64,000 nucleotides of DNA from an uncultured Pelagibacteraceae bacterium (GCA_902531885.1 CACAFZ010000001.1:62001-126000), one strand, 5' to 3'. Positions 7,117-16,777 are shown, counted from the stretch's first letter. Translations and numbers: made by a program. The notes: generated by a model not told the origin, from the letters alone.

Positions 7117-9522
7117 TTATGATCTCATTTTAATACCTTTTGGGTCATACAAAGGCTGTTTTATTATTGAACAATCATAAAAATCACCATTAATTTCAAC
7201 TTGAAACTTTTCGTTAGATTTACAAATTGTCTCATCTAGATACGAGTAGGCAATACTTTTCTTTACATAGTGAGCATATCCTCCTGATGTTATGTAACCA
7301 ATACTTTTTCCATCTTTCATAACTGCTTCATTGTTAGTTACATCAATGTCTTTTGTTTCAACAATTAAAGGAGTAAGTTTTAAATTGCTTTTGTCATTTT
7401 CTGCACTTTTTTTACCAATAAAATCTTTTTTCCAATCAATAAAAATATCTAAACCGGACTCTTTAGCAGTAAAGTCTGGTCTAAAATCTAATGTCCAAGC
7501 ACCCCAGCTTTTTTCTAGTCTCATCGACATTAAAGCTCTTCCACCAAATGGTTTTAAATTGAATTCTTTTCCTGCATTTTCTATTTCCTCATAAAGCTTC
7601 AATTGAAAATGAGGAGCAACATAAATTTCGTATCCCAGCTCTCCAGTAAATGAAATTCTATTTACTATTGCAGGCACACCTGCAACAAACATTCTTTTTG
7701 TATCTCTAAATTTAAAATTATCATTAGAAACATCTTCTCTAACTAATTTTTGAAGCAAATCTCTTGATTTAGGGCCGGCAATTGAAATTCCATGAAAATC
7801 ATCTGATCTATTTATATATTTAACATTAAATTTACTTATATGGCTTTCAAACCATCTTCTATGCATTTCTTGTGCAGCACCAGAACCAAAAATCATAAAT
7901 TCATTTTCATCAAGACATGCAACAGTTAAATCTCCGTATAATTTTCCTTTGTAAGTAAGCATTGGACTTAAAGAAATCCTTTTCTGCTTTGGTAGTTTTC
8001 CAGCTAAAATATGATCTAAAAATTTTCTGGCATCTGGACCTTTAAATTCGTGTTTTGAAAAGTTTGCTACCTCAATAGCTCCTACATTTTCTCTTACATT
8101 TTGAACTTCTTTTGAGACATAGTCATGTGATCTTGATCTTTTAATTGTTGGCTCTTCATGAGCATCCTCTTTATTATTTGCAAACCATAAGACATTTTCT
8201 AGTCCAAAACTATCCCCCATGACTGCTCCTTTTGATACGAAACGATCATAAAGAGCTGTAGTTTTTTGTTTTCTACCTTTTGGTAAAGTTTCATTAGGAA
8301 AGGTCATAATAAATCTTCTTTCATAATTTTCTGAAGATTTAATTGTTCCATATTCAGGAGATGCATAATCTCCAAATCTTGCAATATCCATTGCCCAAAC
8401 ATCAATTGATGGTTCTCCGTCGATTATCCATTCAGCAATACATTTTCCAACACCACCACCTTGACAGAAGCCTGCCATAACACCAACTGCTACCCAATAG
8501 TTCTTCATTCCAGGCACGGGTCCAATTAGAGGACTACCATCTGGACCAAATGTAAAAGGGCCGTTTACAATATTTTTAATACCTGCTTTTTCTAAAGCTG
8601 GCATTCTTTCAAAACCAATTGCTAGCCTGTCTTGTATATTATCTAGCTTTGGTTCTAAAAGTTCATGGCCAAAATTCATTGGTGTCCCATTTACTTTCCA
8701 TGGAGTAGATTTTGGTTCATAAGTTCCAAGCAACATTCCTTTGCCTTCTTGTCTAAAATATATATTTCCTTCAAAGTCTGTTCCAATTGGTAATCTTTGA
8801 TCACCCATTGCTTCTATTTCTGGAATAGCTTCTGTAATTAAATAATGATGCTCCATTGGTTGAACAGGTAAATTCAATCCTGCTAATTTACCAACTTCTC
8901 TTGCCCACAAACCTCCAGCATTAATAACTATTTCTGCATTAATATTTCCTTTGTCAGTAATTACTTCCCAAGTTCCATCATTTTTTTGTTTAGTATCTTT
9001 AACAGTTGTATGAGTATAATATTTTCCTCCATGCACTTTTGCAGCTTTGGCAAAAGCATAGGTTACTCCAGACGGATCTACTTCACCATCAATTGGATCC
9101 CATAATGCTAAAAGATATCTTTTAGGATCGATTAATGGATTTTTCTTTTTAACTTCTTCTAGAGAAATAAATTCTTGATCAAGACCCATGTATCTTGCTT
9201 TTGATCTTTCTCTTTTTAAATAGTCAGCCCAAACTTCATTAGAAGCTAAATAAAAACCACCACTTGGTTTAAATCCAATTGCGTGTCCAGACTCTTTTTC
9301 AATTTCTTTATAAAGACCAATAGTATAAGCCATCATTCTTGAAATGTTTGGATCAGAAGAAATTACGTGAACATTTCCTGCGGCATGCCAAGAAGAGCCA
9401 GAAGTTAATTCGCTTCTTTCTAAAAGAATACAATCTTTTAAACCGAATTTAGATAGATGATAAAGTATAGAACAACCAACTACACCACCGCCTATTACAA
9501 CTACTTTGGCATGTTTTTCCAT
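7117..9522 (-). CDS. Dimethylglycine/sarcosine dehydrogenase family flavoprotein (FAD domain plus GcvT domain)
   Basis: The 801-residue protein begins with a Rossmann dinucleotide motif ([12 protein letters not shown], residues 7-18). It then has SSWHAAGN, whose His corresponds to the covalent flavin attachment region in characterised relatives. A DAO-type domain covers about residues 1-370, followed by the FAO linker and a folate-binding GcvT domain with FTGELGYEIYV near residue 635. It should oxidatively remove a methyl group from dimethylglycine or sarcosine and pass it to THF as methylene-THF, giving electrons to ETF. BHMT, encoded 9 bases upstream in the same operon, makes dimethylglycine, which favours that substrate. 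A paralogue lies at 21674-24106. Confidence 0.88.
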   Translation of the reverse strand: MEKHAKVVVIGGGVVGCSILYHLSKFGLKDCILLERSELTSGSSWHAAGNVHVISSDPNISRMMAYTIGLYKEIEKESGHAIGFKPSGGFYLASNEVWADYLKRERSKARYMGLDQEFISLEEVKKKNPLIDPKRYLLALWDPIDGEVDPSGVTYAFAKAAKVHGGKYYTHTTVKDTKQKNDGTWEVITDKGNINAEIVINAGGLWAREVGKLAGLNLPVQPMEHHYLITEAIPEIEAMGDQRLPIGTDFEGNIYFRQEGKGMLLGTYEPKSTPWKVNGTPMNFGHELLEPKLDNIQDRLAIGFERMPALEKAGIKNIVNGPFTFGPDGSPLIGPVPGMKNYWVAVGVMAGFCQGGGVGKCIAEWIIDGEPSIDVWAMDIARFGDYASPEYGTIKSSENYERRFIMTFPNETLPKGRKQKTTALYDRFVSKGAVMGDSFGLENVLWFANNKEDAHEEPTIKRSRSHDYVSKEVQNVRENVGAIEVANFSKHEFKGPDARKFLDHILAGKLPKQKRISLSPMLTYKGKLYGDLTVACLDENEFMIFGSGAAQEMHRRWFESHISKFNVKYINRSDDFHGISIAGPKSRDLLQKLVREDVSNDNFKFRDTKRMFVAGVPAIVNRISFTGELGYEIYVAPHFQLKLYEEIENAGKEFNLKPFGGRALMSMRLEKSWGAWTLDFRPDFTAKESGLDIFIDWKKDFIGKKSAENDKSNLKLTPLIVETKDIDVTNNEAVMKDGKSIGYITSGGYAHYVKKSIAYSYLDETICKSNEKFQVEINGDFYDCSIIKQPLYDPKGIKMRS

Positions 9523-9531
9523 TACAGAATA

Positions 9532-10578
9532 TTATAAGGTTTTTGCTGCGTCTGTGTTGTGTTTTTTTAAACTTGAATCAGTTCCATGTGCATAGTGCTT
9601 AGACATATCCGGGTAGTACTTATATGAAATAGGTTTTCTGCCCAACGCAACTGCCATTTCTCTAACATGATGAGGTTCCGCTCCACAACATATTCCTATG
9701 AAATTGATTTTTTTTTCTGCACATTCTTTTGCAAATTCTGCCATTTCAAATCTATTACAATACAAATTGTCTAATGCAACAGGGAAGGCATTTCCACCAG
9801 GTATACAGTCACAACCATCATCAATCTGATTTAAAAAACCAGGATTTTTTTCTGTAGTTCTATAAGGAACAGGTAGTGCAGCAACATGACAAGAAACTGC
9901 TTTTCTTATTTCTGGTAAAAGTTTCATTGTCATTTTTGGACCCCTAAAGCAATTTAATCCAACAACATCAGCTCCGTTATCTTCTAGTATTTTGCACGCT
10001 TCTCCAGGTGAAGTTCCTTCTCTTGTTTTACCATCTCTTCTAAATGCATAATTACAAACCGCTATTAAACCTGCATCTTTAATAACTTTAAGTGCAATTT
10101 TTAATTCTTCTACCCAAGTTATTGTTTCAGCAATAACAAAATCAACTCCTGCTTCTTTTGCCCAACCAACTTGCTCTTCAAACATTTTTTGACACTCAAC
10201 ATTGCTTTTTTTATCGTTTGGATCATATAAATTTGTATTAGCTACATTTCCTGCTACCAACAGATCAAGATCTTTAAATTCATCTCTTGCATCTTTGGCA
10301 ATTTTTAAAGCATTTTTTTGTAGTGGTTCAAGAAGATTCTCTTTTCCGATTATTCTAAGTTTTTCTCTATGTCCGTAATAAGTAAATGCTTGAACAACTT
10401 CGCTTCCCGATCTTATAAATTCTCTGTGTAATTGTGAAACTACTTCTGGATGCTCTAAAACTACTTCAGGTACAAAAGCTCCAGCTTGTAAATAACCTCT
10501 TCTTTCCATTGCAAAAAGATAACCTTCTGCACAAAGGACAGGTCCGTTATTAAGCCTTTCAATTAAATTTTTTCCCAT
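9532..10578 (-). CDS. bhmt: Betaine-homocysteine S-methyltransferase
   Basis: This 348-residue homocysteine methyltransferase-fold enzyme carries the three zinc-binding cysteines in the expected places: C210 in GLNCFRG and C297-C298 in GICCGAEPHH, close to C217/C299/C300 of the human enzyme. It should transfer a methyl group from glycine betaine to homocysteine, giving dimethylglycine and methionine. It is the first gene of the minus-strand osmolyte operon, followed by the DMGDH-family gene that would use its product. The promoter must lie in the 89-base divergent gap to the methyltransferase gene. Confidence 0.9.
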   Translation of the reverse strand: MGKNLIERLNNGPVLCAEGYLFAMERRGYLQAGAFVPEVVLEHPEVVSQLHREFIRSGSEVVQAFTYYGHREKLRIIGKENLLEPLQKNALKIAKDARDEFKDLDLLVAGNVANTNLYDPNDKKSNVECQKMFEEQVGWAKEAGVDFVIAETITWVEELKIALKVIKDAGLIAVCNYAFRRDGKTREGTSPGEACKILEDNGADVVGLNCFRGPKMTMKLLPEIRKAVSCHVAALPVPYRTTEKNPGFLNQIDDGCDCIPGGNAFPVALDNLYCNRFEMAEFAKECAEKKINFIGICCGAEPHHVREMAVALGRKPISYKYYPDMSKHYAHGTDSSLKKHNTDAAKTL

Positions 10579-10667
10579 AAGCTTTTCCTTTTTTTTAATA
10601 GCTAATCATATTTTTATTCATTTTAAAATATATTTGTGAAGTTCAATTTTTACTGGTAGCCTTTAGA

Positions 10668-11297
10668 ATGGCACAAAAAGACGTAGGAAATAAAATACCA
10701 ATATACAAATTAAAAAAAACCGATGAGGTAATGAAATATTACGATGAATGGGGAGAAGGTAATAAATATGACAAAGATATGGTTGACTGGAATTATACAG
10801 GACCAAAGGAAACATCGGAGGTATTGGTTAAACATCAGAAAAATAAGGATGCTAAAATTTATGATGCTGGTTGTGGCACTGGATTAGTAGGTGTTGAACT
10901 TAAGAAGTATGGTTTTTCAAATTTTTATGGCGCAGATCTTTCACAAAAACTTTTAGATCTAGTTCCAAAAGATCTTTATCAAAAGTTAGATAAAGTTGAT
11001 TTAAATAAAACAATACAAGAGAAAGATAACTATTTTGATGTTGTTATGTGTGTAGGCACTTTTACTTTTGGGCACGTTAAACCTCCAGCTTTAGATGAAT
11101 TTATAAGGATTACAAAAAACAAAGGATTAATTTGTTTTACAATAAATGAAGGTATTCATGAAGAATATGGTTTTGATAAAAAAATAGACCAACTCAAAAA
11201 AGATAATAAATGGAAAGAAATAGAATTTTTTAAATCAAATTATATAGCAAGCAAAGATGTAAATGCTTGGCTTGGTCTTTACGAGGTTATCAAGTAG
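10668..11297 (+). CDS. Class I SAM-dependent methyltransferase
   Basis: The 209-residue protein has the SAM-binding motif I YDAGCGTGLVG near residue 65, an acidic residue after the second strand (GADLS) and a motif-IV-like DVVMCVGTF. The methyl acceptor is unknown. It starts the plus-strand series divergent from bhmt, and its stop codon overlaps the GTG start of the Rieske oxygenase gene, so the two are translated together. The context suggests small-molecule chemistry related to methylated osmolytes, but that is inference. Confidence 0.8.
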   Translation: MAQKDVGNKIPIYKLKKTDEVMKYYDEWGEGNKYDKDMVDWNYTGPKETSEVLVKHQKNKDAKIYDAGCGTGLVGVELKKYGFSNFYGADLSQKLLDLVPKDLYQKLDKVDLNKTIQEKDNYFDVVMCVGTFTFGHVKPPALDEFIRITKNKGLICFTINEGIHEEYGFDKKIDQLKKDNKWKEIEFFKSNYIASKDVNAWLGLYEVIK

Positions 11298-12472
11298 TGT
11301 CAGAAGTATATAACATCATAGAAAAGAAAAAATTAGATGTTGTAAGCAATCCAATAGAAAAATCTCATGGCCTTCCAAATGAATGTTATACAAGTGAAAA
11401 ATATACTCAACTTGAAAGAAAAAAACTATTTGAAGACAAATGGGTTGTTATAGGTGTAGCAAGTTCATTGCCAAATAAAGGTGATGCAAAACCTTTTGAT
11501 CTATTAGGTATTCCAATAATAATTTTAAGAGATAAAAAAAATAAAATACGAGTTTTTCACAATGTTTGTAGTCATAGAGGGTACAAAATTTTACAAAAAA
11601 GCTGCAAAATTAAAAATCTTATAAGATGCCCATATCATTCTTGGTCCTATGATACGAGTGGCAAACTAATTGCAACTCCACATTTAGGAGGAATGAATAA
11701 ACATGAATGTAAAAAATTTGATAAATCTAAAAGTAATCTTAAAGAAATTAGATCAAGTGTTTGGTTGGATATGATATTTATAAACATTAGTGAAAACGAA
11801 ATTTCATTTGAAAAATACATAAAACCCTTAAGTGATAGATGGGAACAGTTTTGGCCTAAAAAGGATAGAAAACTAATGGTTTATTCAAATGATTTTGGAT
11901 ATTTTAATTTAAATGCAAAATGTAATTGGAAATTTGCAATAGAAAATTATTGTGAAAGTTATCATTTGCCATGGGTACATCCTGGTTTAAATTCTTATTC
12001 GAAGATTAGTGATCACTATCATATTCAAGGATTACCCAATCGTTTTGCAGGACAAGGTACCAAAGTTTATAATCCAAAACTTAAGGGAAAAGAAAAATTT
12101 CCTTGTTTTCCAAACTGGCCTAAAGATAAAGAACATATTGCAGAGTATGTAGCTTTATTTCCTAATGTTATGTTAGGTATTCATAAGGATCATTTTTATG
12201 CATACTGGCTTGAACCAGTGGATCATAAATTTACTAAAGAACATATGGAGATTTATTATGTGGGAGAAAAAGCCGCTAATTCAAAAAAATATAAATCTTT
12301 AAGAAAACAGAATCACAAACTTTGGAAAAGTGTTCAAGTTGAAGATGTTGGCATAATTGAAGGTATGCAAGAAGGAAGAAATTCACCATCTTATAATGGT
12401 GGAAATTTTTCACCAGTTATGGATAATCCAACTCATCACTTTCATAAATGGGTTGCTACAAATATAGTTTAA
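11297..12472 (+). CDS. Rieske non-heme iron oxygenase, alpha subunit (ring-hydroxylating/GbcA-like)
   Basis: A GTG at 11297 overlaps the upstream TAG and has GAGG at a proper distance, so I prefer it to the in-frame ATG at 11267; the protein is then 391 residues. The Rieske cluster ligands are C91-x-H93 and C111-x2-H114. The mononuclear iron site is in NWKFAIENYCESYH, with H223 and H228 as likely ligands. Family members include choline monooxygenase, GbcA and aromatic dioxygenases. Given BHMT and DMGDH nearby, oxidative demethylation of a quaternary amine is plausible. No reductase partner is encoded in the window. Confidence 0.82.
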   Translation: MSEVYNIIEKKKLDVVSNPIEKSHGLPNECYTSEKYTQLERKKLFEDKWVVIGVASSLPNKGDAKPFDLLGIPIIILRDKKNKIRVFHNVCSHRGYKILQKSCKIKNLIRCPYHSWSYDTSGKLIATPHLGGMNKHECKKFDKSKSNLKEIRSSVWLDMIFINISENEISFEKYIKPLSDRWEQFWPKKDRKLMVYSNDFGYFNLNAKCNWKFAIENYCESYHLPWVHPGLNSYSKISDHYHIQGLPNRFAGQGTKVYNPKLKGKEKFPCFPNWPKDKEHIAEYVALFPNVMLGIHKDHFYAYWLEPVDHKFTKEHMEIYYVGEKAANSKKYKSLRKQNHKLWKSVQVEDVGIIEGMQEGRNSPSYNGGNFSPVMDNPTHHFHKWVATNIV

Positions 12473-12473
12473 C

Positions 12474-13709
12474 ATGAAATTTAAAAGAAAGATTAATCCT
12501 GATTTAAAACCTAAAACAAATTTCATTACCAAAAAAAGATTAAGAGAAGATGAAATTAATTTTGATAAACTTAGATCTTACAGACTAGATAGAGTTAAAA
12601 AAGAATTAGAAAAAAATAATTTAGAAGCCTGTATATTATTTGATCCAGTTAACATCAGGTATGCATTAGATACCGTAAACATGAGCGTTTATAATATGCA
12701 TAATCTTACACGATACTGCTTTATTCCGGTGAGTGGACCAGCAATACTTTATGAGTATTTTAATTGCGAAATACTATCCAAGCATTTAAATTTAATTGAT
12801 GAAATAAGACCAGCAATAACATGGGATTATTTTAGCAATGGTGACCAGGCAAGCTCACAATTAAAGAAATGGATTAACGAAGTTAAGGAATTATCAAATT
12901 CTTATTTTAAAAGTAAAAAAATAGCAATTGATGTTATTAATGGCTCTGCAGTAACAGCTTTAAATCAAGAAAACATTAAAGTTGTTGATGCTAAATTAAT
13001 TTTAGAACAAGCAAGAGTGATTAAATCTTCTGAAGAATTAAAATGTATGAAGGCAGCAATAGATGTTGCTGAAATTGGTGTAACTAAAATGCGTAATGAA
13101 TTAAAAGCTGGTATGACCGAAGATGAACTTTGGTCAATTTTACACAAAACCAATATTGAACACGGTGGAGAATGGATTGAGTGTAGAATTTTATCTTCTG
13201 GTGAAAGAACAAACCCATGGATGCAAGAAAGTAGCAATAAAGTAATTCAAAAATGTGAAATAGTATCTTTTGATACAGATATGGTTGGCCCTTATGGATA
13301 TTGTGCGGATATATCAAGAGCATTTGTAGAAGGACATAAATTTAATGATGATCAAAAAAAATTATATCAAATGGCTGTTGAGCAAATTAATCATAATTAT
13401 AGATTAATAAAATCTGGGACATCTTTTAAAGAATTTACTGAAAAATCTTGGAAACTTCCTGATGAATATTATGGAAACAGATATTCATGTATGCTTCATG
13501 GAATTGGTCTATGCGATGAGTGGCCACAAATAAAATATCCAACTGATGGTGGACAAAGAGAAGGTCATTTTGAAAAAAATATGACCATCACACTTGAGAG
13601 TTATATTGGCAAAGTAGGTGGTAAAGAAGGGGTTAAACTTGAACAACAGTACTTAGTAGGTGAGAATAACCTTGAACTTATGTCCCATCATCCTTTAGAA
13701 GATATCTAA
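12474..13709 (+). CDS. dddP: M24-fold metalloenzyme, probable DddP-type DMSP lyase
   Basis: The 411-residue protein has an N-terminal creatinase-like domain and a C-terminal pita-bread domain. Candidate metal ligands are D267, D269, D279, H342, E375 and E390. Their spacing nearly matches D295, D297, D307, H371, E406 and E421 reported for Ruegeria DddP. The His is followed six residues later by Asp (D348, in HGIGLCDEW), as with catalytic D377. A Tyr precedes the His by five (Y337, as Y366). Ordinary Xaa-Pro peptidases have HGIGLxxHE here and lack that Asp. The expected reaction is DMSP to dimethyl sulfide and acrylate. AcuI, the later step from acryloyl-CoA, is at 29780. Numbering of the reference is from memory, so a DddP-like peptidase remains possible. 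Confidence 0.68.
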   Translation: MKFKRKINPDLKPKTNFITKKRLREDEINFDKLRSYRLDRVKKELEKNNLEACILFDPVNIRYALDTVNMSVYNMHNLTRYCFIPVSGPAILYEYFNCEILSKHLNLIDEIRPAITWDYFSNGDQASSQLKKWINEVKELSNSYFKSKKIAIDVINGSAVTALNQENIKVVDAKLILEQARVIKSSEELKCMKAAIDVAEIGVTKMRNELKAGMTEDELWSILHKTNIEHGGEWIECRILSSGERTNPWMQESSNKVIQKCEIVSFDTDMVGPYGYCADISRAFVEGHKFNDDQKKLYQMAVEQINHNYRLIKSGTSFKEFTEKSWKLPDEYYGNRYSCMLHGIGLCDEWPQIKYPTDGGQREGHFEKNMTITLESYIGKVGGKEGVKLEQQYLVGENNLELMSHHPLEDI

Positions 13710-14125
13710 TGAAAATAATTTTAATTATGGGATTGCCTGGTGCAGGCAAAACGACTTTAGCAAATGAGCTAGCTAAATTAATTAAAGCAAAAAGATTAAA
13801 TGCAGATGAGATTAGAAAAGCTGCTAATGATTGGGATTTTTCTGAAGAAGGTAGAACAAGACAATCAAAAAGAATGTCAGAAGCTGCGCTAAAAATTAAA
13901 AATGAAGGCAACAATGTAATTGCTGACTTTATATGCCCAACACCTGAAGCAAGAAAATTATTTCCAGCAGATTATGTTGTTTGGGTAGATACTATTCAAA
14001 AAGGTAGATTTGAAGATACTAATCAAATGTTCGTCAAACCTGAAAAATTTGACTTTCATGTCACTTCACAAGACGCGCAGACTTGGGCTCCTAAAATATT
14101 TGAAAATATAAAAATAATTCTATAA
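13709..14125 (+). CDS. Small P-loop kinase (adenylylsulfate-kinase-like)
   Basis: The 138-residue protein has a Walker A GLPGAGKTT at residues 8-16, then LNADEIRKAANDWDFS and a DFICPTPEARKLF segment that match the APS-kinase/AAA_33 layout. It is much shorter than true CysC (about 200), so a bona fide APS kinase is unlikely. Its ATG overlaps the last base of the dddP-like stop. With the HxGH nucleotidyltransferase encoded two genes on, it resembles pairs that activate and phosphorylate small groups for nucleotide linkage. The substrate is unknown. Confidence 0.7.
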   Translation: MKIILIMGLPGAGKTTLANELAKLIKAKRLNADEIRKAANDWDFSEEGRTRQSKRMSEAALKIKNEGNNVIADFICPTPEARKLFPADYVVWVDTIQKGRFEDTNQMFVKPEKFDFHVTSQDAQTWAPKIFENIKIIL

Positions 14126-14138
14126 AAATTATTTTTTT

Positions 14139-16370
14139 ATGAAGTTTTTAATAAAAATCATTTGGGTTCTGTTAATAATATTTCCGATTTCTAATTCATA
14201 TGGAGCCATGGTTACTAAAGTACAGAGAGTAGTGGTCGATAATAGTGGTCGAGTTATAAGTGGTATTCATTTTAATACTGATGGAACAAAAATGTTTACA
14301 ATATACCAAACTAAAGCTTCTGGCGATTATACGCATGTAAGTGAATATAATTTAGCTAAAGCATTTGACGTCTCTACAAGATCTTACGCAGGCGATAGTG
14401 AAAGATGTATATTAAATCATGGTGGTACGATGACTACTACGTATGATTTAGAATTTAGTAGTGATGGAATGAAACTATTTTTTGTAGAGGGACCGAATGC
14501 TAGTGGAAATGATGCAGACAAGGTATTTCAATTTGATTTGACTTCGCCTTATGATGTTTCAACATGTACATATGCAAGCAATGCAACATCAAATCTAGAG
14601 GGTGATAATGACTTACAAAATGGAAGTAACGCTGGAAGTCGTACCAGTAAATCTAAAAATCGCCTTCAAGGATTTGAAATTAATGATGATGGAACAAAAA
14701 TATTTTTAGTTTATCATGGTGCAGGAACTGAAAAAGCAAGATTATTGGAGTATCAACTTTCAACTCCATTTGACTTAACATCAATATCTCTTGTTACTTC
14801 TGCAGGAATTTTATTAGAAGGACAAGGCGTAGAAAACCCTATGGGAGCGAGATTTAGTCCAAATGGAAAAAGACTTTGGATTACCAGTCATAATTCATCT
14901 ACAGTAGCCGTTACTCAAATTTCACTTAGCAAGTCTTACGATACTTCATCATTCACAATAGATGGTTCATTTTCACTAACTGGCATTGTTACACAACCAA
15001 GAGGAATTTCATTCAATGCAAATGGTTTAAAAATGTATATTGGTAGCGACCCTGATGAGGATGGAACTGACCACATTTATGAATTCGATTTAGTTTGTCC
15101 TTTCAATATTATTTCAGGAAGCTGTCCTTCGATTACAGATAATAGTGATAGAACTGGAATGGCAGAAGCTCAAATAGAATTAGCAAAAAGATCAATTACT
15201 CTATCAACAAATACGGCTTTAAATAGACTTAAGTGGATTAGAAGAAACAAAGATAAACAAGATTTATCTAATCAAAATGTAAAATTAAATTTTTCAAACA
15301 GTATGCTTTCATCTTTAAAAGCACTACCAATTTCATCATTTAAAAAAATTTCATCTTCTAAACATGAAAACGACTCAAAAAAAAAATATTTTTCTTGGAG
15401 CGAAGGCAGCGTTTCTTTTGGAAGAGTAGGAGATACCAGTATTGCATCGACAAAAGAAACTCATACAAATTCTTTAACTATTGGTTTTGATAAATTTACA
15501 GATGATTATAGTCTTGAAGGTTTTGCCTTTAGAATTGGTAATGATGATGTTGATGTTGGTAATACTGGGAGCAATTTAGCTTCAAATACTTATAATATTA
15601 CATATTATAGTACATCACCTGTAAAAGATGACACAAAATATGTCGATAAGATCTTTGGTATAGGAAAAATAATATCAGATATACATACAGTTATTGATGG
15701 CAAAAATATAGAAGCAGATAGAACAGGAAATCAAATATACGGTACAGTAAAAATTAAAGATGAGTATAAAAAAGACAATCTTACTCTTATCCCATCCGGA
15801 CAATTTAATTTTGGACACACTATTTTAAATGGATACAGAGAAGAAGGTGCCGGAGCTATTAAAGTTGAAGATCAACATATTCGAACGAGAAAGTTAAGAA
15901 CAGCTATGGCACTGGTAGAAGATTTATCAAATGATAAATACACCTTAAAAAGACATGGTAAATTGGAATATGTAGCTGATATAGATCGTTCATCTAGCTT
16001 TAAATACACTTATGTTTCAGATGATAGTTATTCATTGAATGATACATTACATACTGGCGCATTACACAATCTTAACGGCGAGATTGGTTTTGATATAATT
16101 TTTCCAGATCATTATAGTATTTTTGTAATATATGAGAGAAACCATGCTTTCGGCTCAGGGTATACGGATAATATATATATTGCTTTAGGATATTTACCTC
16201 AAAAAGATACTGAGTATGCATTTTCAATTAATGGCTCAGAAAACTTAATGTCTCAATTTGAAATAAAGAAAAATATTAACGAGTATGATTTTAGCTTTAA
16301 TTTAAACAACGATTTAACGAATTTAGGAAAAAATAAAGAGGCAAGTATAAATTTAAATAAAGTCTTTTAA
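14139..16370 (+). CDS. Autotransporter: secreted beta-propeller-like passenger with C-terminal barrel
   Basis: The 743-residue protein starts with a signal peptide (residues 1 to about 22, ending SYGA). Residues 25-330 hold repeated elements of the form FNxDGTKMF, FSSDGMKLF, INDDGTKIF, FSPNGKRLW and FNANGLKMY at 50-70 residue spacing, which looks like a beta-propeller. From about residue 420 the sequence turns into alternating polar and aromatic strands (SWSEGSVSFGR onward) and ends in a terminal Phe, as in outer-membrane autotransporter barrels. It would display the propeller on the cell surface. It lies inside a run of metabolic genes, which is unusual. Confidence 0.75.
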   Translation: MKFLIKIIWVLLIIFPISNSYGAMVTKVQRVVVDNSGRVISGIHFNTDGTKMFTIYQTKASGDYTHVSEYNLAKAFDVSTRSYAGDSERCILNHGGTMTTTYDLEFSSDGMKLFFVEGPNASGNDADKVFQFDLTSPYDVSTCTYASNATSNLEGDNDLQNGSNAGSRTSKSKNRLQGFEINDDGTKIFLVYHGAGTEKARLLEYQLSTPFDLTSISLVTSAGILLEGQGVENPMGARFSPNGKRLWITSHNSSTVAVTQISLSKSYDTSSFTIDGSFSLTGIVTQPRGISFNANGLKMYIGSDPDEDGTDHIYEFDLVCPFNIISGSCPSITDNSDRTGMAEAQIELAKRSITLSTNTALNRLKWIRRNKDKQDLSNQNVKLNFSNSMLSSLKALPISSFKKISSSKHENDSKKKYFSWSEGSVSFGRVGDTSIASTKETHTNSLTIGFDKFTDDYSLEGFAFRIGNDDVDVGNTGSNLASNTYNITYYSTSPVKDDTKYVDKIFGIGKIISDIHTVIDGKNIEADRTGNQIYGTVKIKDEYKKDNLTLIPSGQFNFGHTILNGYREEGAGAIKVEDQHIRTRKLRTAMALVEDLSNDKYTLKRHGKLEYVADIDRSSSFKYTYVSDDSYSLNDTLHTGALHNLNGEIGFDIIFPDHYSIFVIYERNHAFGSGYTDNIYIALGYLPQKDTEYAFSINGSENLMSQFEIKKNINEYDFSFNLNNDLTNLGKNKEASINLNKVF

Positions 16371-16402
16371 TTTTTTTTTATTAGGAATAAACTGAAATTC
16401 TT

Positions 16403-16777
16403 ATGAGCTACAAATGGGATAACAAAAAACCAACAGCACAAATGCTAGGAAGATGGCAACCGTTCCACGATGGTCATTATGCTTTATTTGAAGAAATCAT
16501 AAAAAAAACTGGTCAAGTTTGTATTCAAATTAGAGATGTACAAGGAGTAGATGATAATCCTTTTGATTTTGAAACAGTTAAAAAAAAAATAGAAGAAAGA
16601 TTAAATCCAAAATATGAGGGTAGATTTAAAATCATTCTAGTACCAAATATAACTAACATTTGTTACGGCAGAGGTGTTGGTTATAAAATAGAAGAAATAG
16701 TTATGCCTGAAGAAATACAAAAAATTTCAGCAACTAAAATTAGAGCTAAGATGCGAGAGGACGGAGATTTAAAGTGA
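16403..16777 (+). CDS. HxGH-type nucleotidyltransferase (cytidylyl/adenylyltransferase family)
   Basis: The 124-residue protein has GRWQPFHDGHYALFEE (residues 17-32), with the HxGH-type nucleotide-binding motif as HDGH, and ends with ISATKIR, the second signature of this superfamily. It should join an NMP to a phosphorylated small molecule, as NadM or glycerol-3-phosphate cytidylyltransferase do. It is short for NadM (about 170). Its 3' end overlaps the 2OG oxygenase gene by 4 bases. Together with the kinase at 13709 it may form an activation pathway; the substrate is not evident. Confidence 0.72.
   Translation: MSYKWDNKKPTAQMLGRWQPFHDGHYALFEEIIKKTGQVCIQIRDVQGVDDNPFDFETVKKKIEERLNPKYEGRFKIILVPNITNICYGRGVGYKIEEIVMPEEIQKISATKIRAKMREDGDLK

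Noticed and set aside
12965-13323. Minus-strand frames within the DddP-like gene
   Set aside because: The plus-strand gene has clear metal-site motifs throughout; the opposite frames give no recognisable protein.
13709-14125. True APS kinase (CysC) for sulfate assimilation
   Set aside because: At 138 residues it is too short, and no ATP sulfurylase or PAPS reductase genes accompany it.
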